The notes beneath the pieces are model-generated. The model was given only the letters and a program-made list of their open reading frames with translations, made no database searches and had not been told where the DNA came from. 24,567 bases of DNA from an uncultured Bacilli bacterium (GTDB taxonomy: Bacteria; Bacillota_I; Bacilli_A; RF39; UBA660): assembly GCA_934120015.1 (NCBI GenBank), contig CAKOTD010000020.1, positions 1 through 24,567 of the forward strand, in the 5' to 3' direction. Position 1 is the stretch's first letter, and every line of letters begins with the position of its first letter. Both the position numbers and the translations under genes were made by a program. Below are positions 23,080 through 24,567 of the stretch, one piece after another.

Positions 23080-24285
23080 ATGAGAATTATTATGCATATA
23101 GATGTTAATAATGCTTTTTTATCATGGAGTGCTATTGAATTATTGAATAATGGTTCTAAGTATGATATTCGTGATAGTTATGCCGTAATAGGTGGTGATG
23201 AAACTGCAAGAAAAGGAATTGTTCTGGCTAAATCTAATCCGGCTAAAAAGCAGGGAGTTGTAACTGCTGAAACCTTATATTCAGCAAAAAAGAAGTGTCC
23301 TGCTCTTAGAGTTTATCCTCCAAATTTTAAATTTTATAGTCAGATGTCAAAATCCATGTTTAATTTACTAAAGAAGTATACACCTGATATTGAGGTTGCT
23401 TCAATTGATGAATGTTATCTGGATTATGGAAAGGTTAAAAACTTATATGGTGATGAGGTTGAATTTGCAAGAAAAATACAGAAAGAGATATATGAAACTT
23501 TAGGTTTTACAGTAAATATTGGGATTGCAAATAATAAATTATGTGCTAAAATGGCATCTGATTTTTCAAAACCAAATAAAATCCATACAAATTTTAGAAA
23601 TGAAATTAAATATAAAATGTGGCCACTGCCAATAGGAGATTTGTTTGGTGTAGGAAAAAGTACGGCTTCTAAGCTAAAAAAATTAAATATAAAAACTATA
23701 GGTGAGCTAGCAAACACTGATATAAATATTTTATATCCTTATTTTAAGAACCAGGCAAAATACTTGATTGATATAGCAAATGGAATTGATTATTCAGAGG
23801 TAATTAGTACCCCACCAGAACCAAAGGGATTAGGCTCTGAAATAACTTTACCAAAGGATTGTACAGATAAGATGGTGTTATATAATTATTTGGAAAGTAT
23901 AGCTGATGATGTTGCTACTAGGTTAAATGCCAATGAGAAATATGCTTTTGTTATTTGTGTTACCTTAAAAGATAGTACATTTAAAAGATATTCCCATCAA
24001 AAAAAATTAGTAAATGCTGTGTGTAGTTGTAAGGATATATTTAATGCTTCTAAGGAAATTTTAAATGAGATGTATGACAATAGACCTATTAGATTAATTG
24101 GGATTAGAACAGATAAATTAGTTGATAAACTATATCATCAGGAATCTATATTTGATAGTTTTGAGGATGTAAAAAATGATAATAATTTAGATAAAACTTT
24201 ACTTGGATTAAAAAATAAATTTGGCAGTAATGTTATTAGTAAGGCAGGATTAATTACTAATGAGAAGTTGTCTAAATTGAATTAA
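23080..24285 (+). CDS. dinB: Y-family translesion DNA polymerase (DinB/Pol IV-like)
   Basis: It has 401 residues from ATG 23080, with GGTGGT upstream (an in-frame GTG at 23068 would use that site as codons). It is an error-prone DNA polymerase that bypasses lesions. The palm has D8 in HIDVNNAFLSW and the catalytic pair D110-E111 in ASIDECYLDYG. F13 is in the steric-gate position. Finger and helix-hairpin-helix segments (LPIGDLFGVGKSTASKLKKL) and a little-finger domain (GSEITLPKDC onward) follow. The NNAFLSW form, rather than DMDAFFAS, places it in the Firmicutes subfamily distinct from classical Pol IV. No C-terminal beta-clamp motif is clear to me. Its promoter overlaps a LexA-like box, consistent with an SOS gene. 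Confidence 0.9.
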   Translation: MRIIMHIDVNNAFLSWSAIELLNNGSKYDIRDSYAVIGGDETARKGIVLAKSNPAKKQGVVTAETLYSAKKKCPALRVYPPNFKFYSQMSKSMFNLLKKYTPDIEVASIDECYLDYGKVKNLYGDEVEFARKIQKEIYETLGFTVNIGIANNKLCAKMASDFSKPNKIHTNFRNEIKYKMWPLPIGDLFGVGKSTASKLKKLNIKTIGELANTDINILYPYFKNQAKYLIDIANGIDYSEVISTPPEPKGLGSEITLPKDCTDKMVLYNYLESIADDVATRLNANEKYAFVICVTLKDSTFKRYSHQKKLVNAVCSCKDIFNASKEILNEMYDNRPIRLIGIRTDKLVDKLYHQESIFDSFEDVKNDNNLDKTLLGLKNKFGSNVISKAGLITNEKLSKLN

Positions 24286-24331
24286 AGTGTTATAATCTAT
24301 TTAGTTGGAATATTATAAAGTGGTGATATAA

Positions 24332-24526
24332 ATGATTAATAAGATTACTAATAAAGAATTTTGTAGTAATTTTGATGTAACAAAAGAGGGGAGATCAAAT
24401 AACAATTATTCTAAGAATAAAAAAGAGAGAACTTTTTTAGATGTGCTGAAAAATACAATGTTGGATAATGAAGAAAATAATAGAAAAAAATTATTAATTA
24501 AAAAGTCAAGTGCAACAAACGAATAA
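24332..24526 (+). CDS. 64-residue protein of unknown function downstream of dinB
   Basis: GGTGAT lies six bases before the ATG, 46 bp after dinB. The peptide is hydrophilic, with many N, K and E residues, and one helical core (RTFLDVLKNTMLDNEENNRK). A TATAAT-like sequence at about 24290 could give it its own promoter. I do not recognise a family. The start and Shine-Dalgarno match the style of neighbouring genes, so it is probably real. The last 41 bp of the window show nothing. Confidence 0.5.
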   Translation: MINKITNKEFCSNFDVTKEGRSNNNYSKNKKERTFLDVLKNTMLDNEENNRKKLLIKKSSATNE

Positions 24527-24567
24527 TTAAATGGTATTCACAACTTCTTGTAATTTATAAATTTTAT

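Overview
This 24.6-kb window comes from a very AT-rich bacterium with Gram-positive-type ribosome binding sites (AGGAGG, GGTGATAA). It has a class-B-like sortase, a membrane-anchored lysozyme-fold protein, a LexA-like box and a complete Rnf cluster. TGA is used as a stop codon, so the code is standard. The best fit is an uncultured low-GC Bacillota/Bacilli gut lineage (RF39- or Erysipelotrichia-like). That placement is inference, because there is no rRNA here.

Layout. At 1-423 is the tail of an unknown repeat protein, ending in a bidirectional terminator. From 466 to 10921 lies one minus-strand SsuA/TauA-like ABC transporter operon (promoter 10893-10921, binding protein, ATPase, permease, terminator 422-459) that has been split by two separate large-serine-recombinase (LSR) elements. 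Element 1 (about 641-3238, 2.6 kb) interrupts the permease. It carries a GPTGP collagen-like protein, a 35-codon ORF and an LSR that has no ordinary start codon in front of its catalytic serine. Element 2 (about 4985-10287, 5.3 kb) interrupts the binding-protein gene. It carries RhuM, a HAD-nucleotidase/nucleoside-hydrolase fusion, an HD-domain protein, a small ORF and a second LSR. In both cases the outer sequences can be rejoined at a short shared core (CC/GG or TC/GA) to give one uninterrupted ORF of normal length: 262 codons for the permease and 329 for the binding protein. The element ends, rejoined, form imperfect palindromes as expected for attP. In both elements the LSR gene ends 35-50 bp from the right-hand junction.

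From 10985 onward the DNA looks like host backbone: pcrA helicase with a 53-residue membrane protein overlapping its stop; a convergent lysozyme-like membrane protein; then an Rnf ferredoxin:NAD+ oxidoreductase operon in the order C, D-G fusion, 31-residue membrane peptide, E, A, short B, followed 13 bp later by a P-type cation ATPase. A class-B-like sortase with an acidic repeat-containing cytoplasmic region, a Y-family DNA polymerase with a LexA-like operator, and a 64-residue unknown protein complete the window.

The Rnf cluster is unusual. RnfD carries two C-terminal FMN-binding domains, each with an SGAT flavinylation motif. The rnfG position holds only a 31-residue transmembrane peptide. 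RnfB stops after its first Fe-S motif and lacks the ferredoxin-like domain. The most noteworthy points are the doubly interrupted, exactly restorable transporter operon, the nucleotide-hydrolysing cargo of element 2, the collagen cargo of element 1, and the rearranged Rnf complex.
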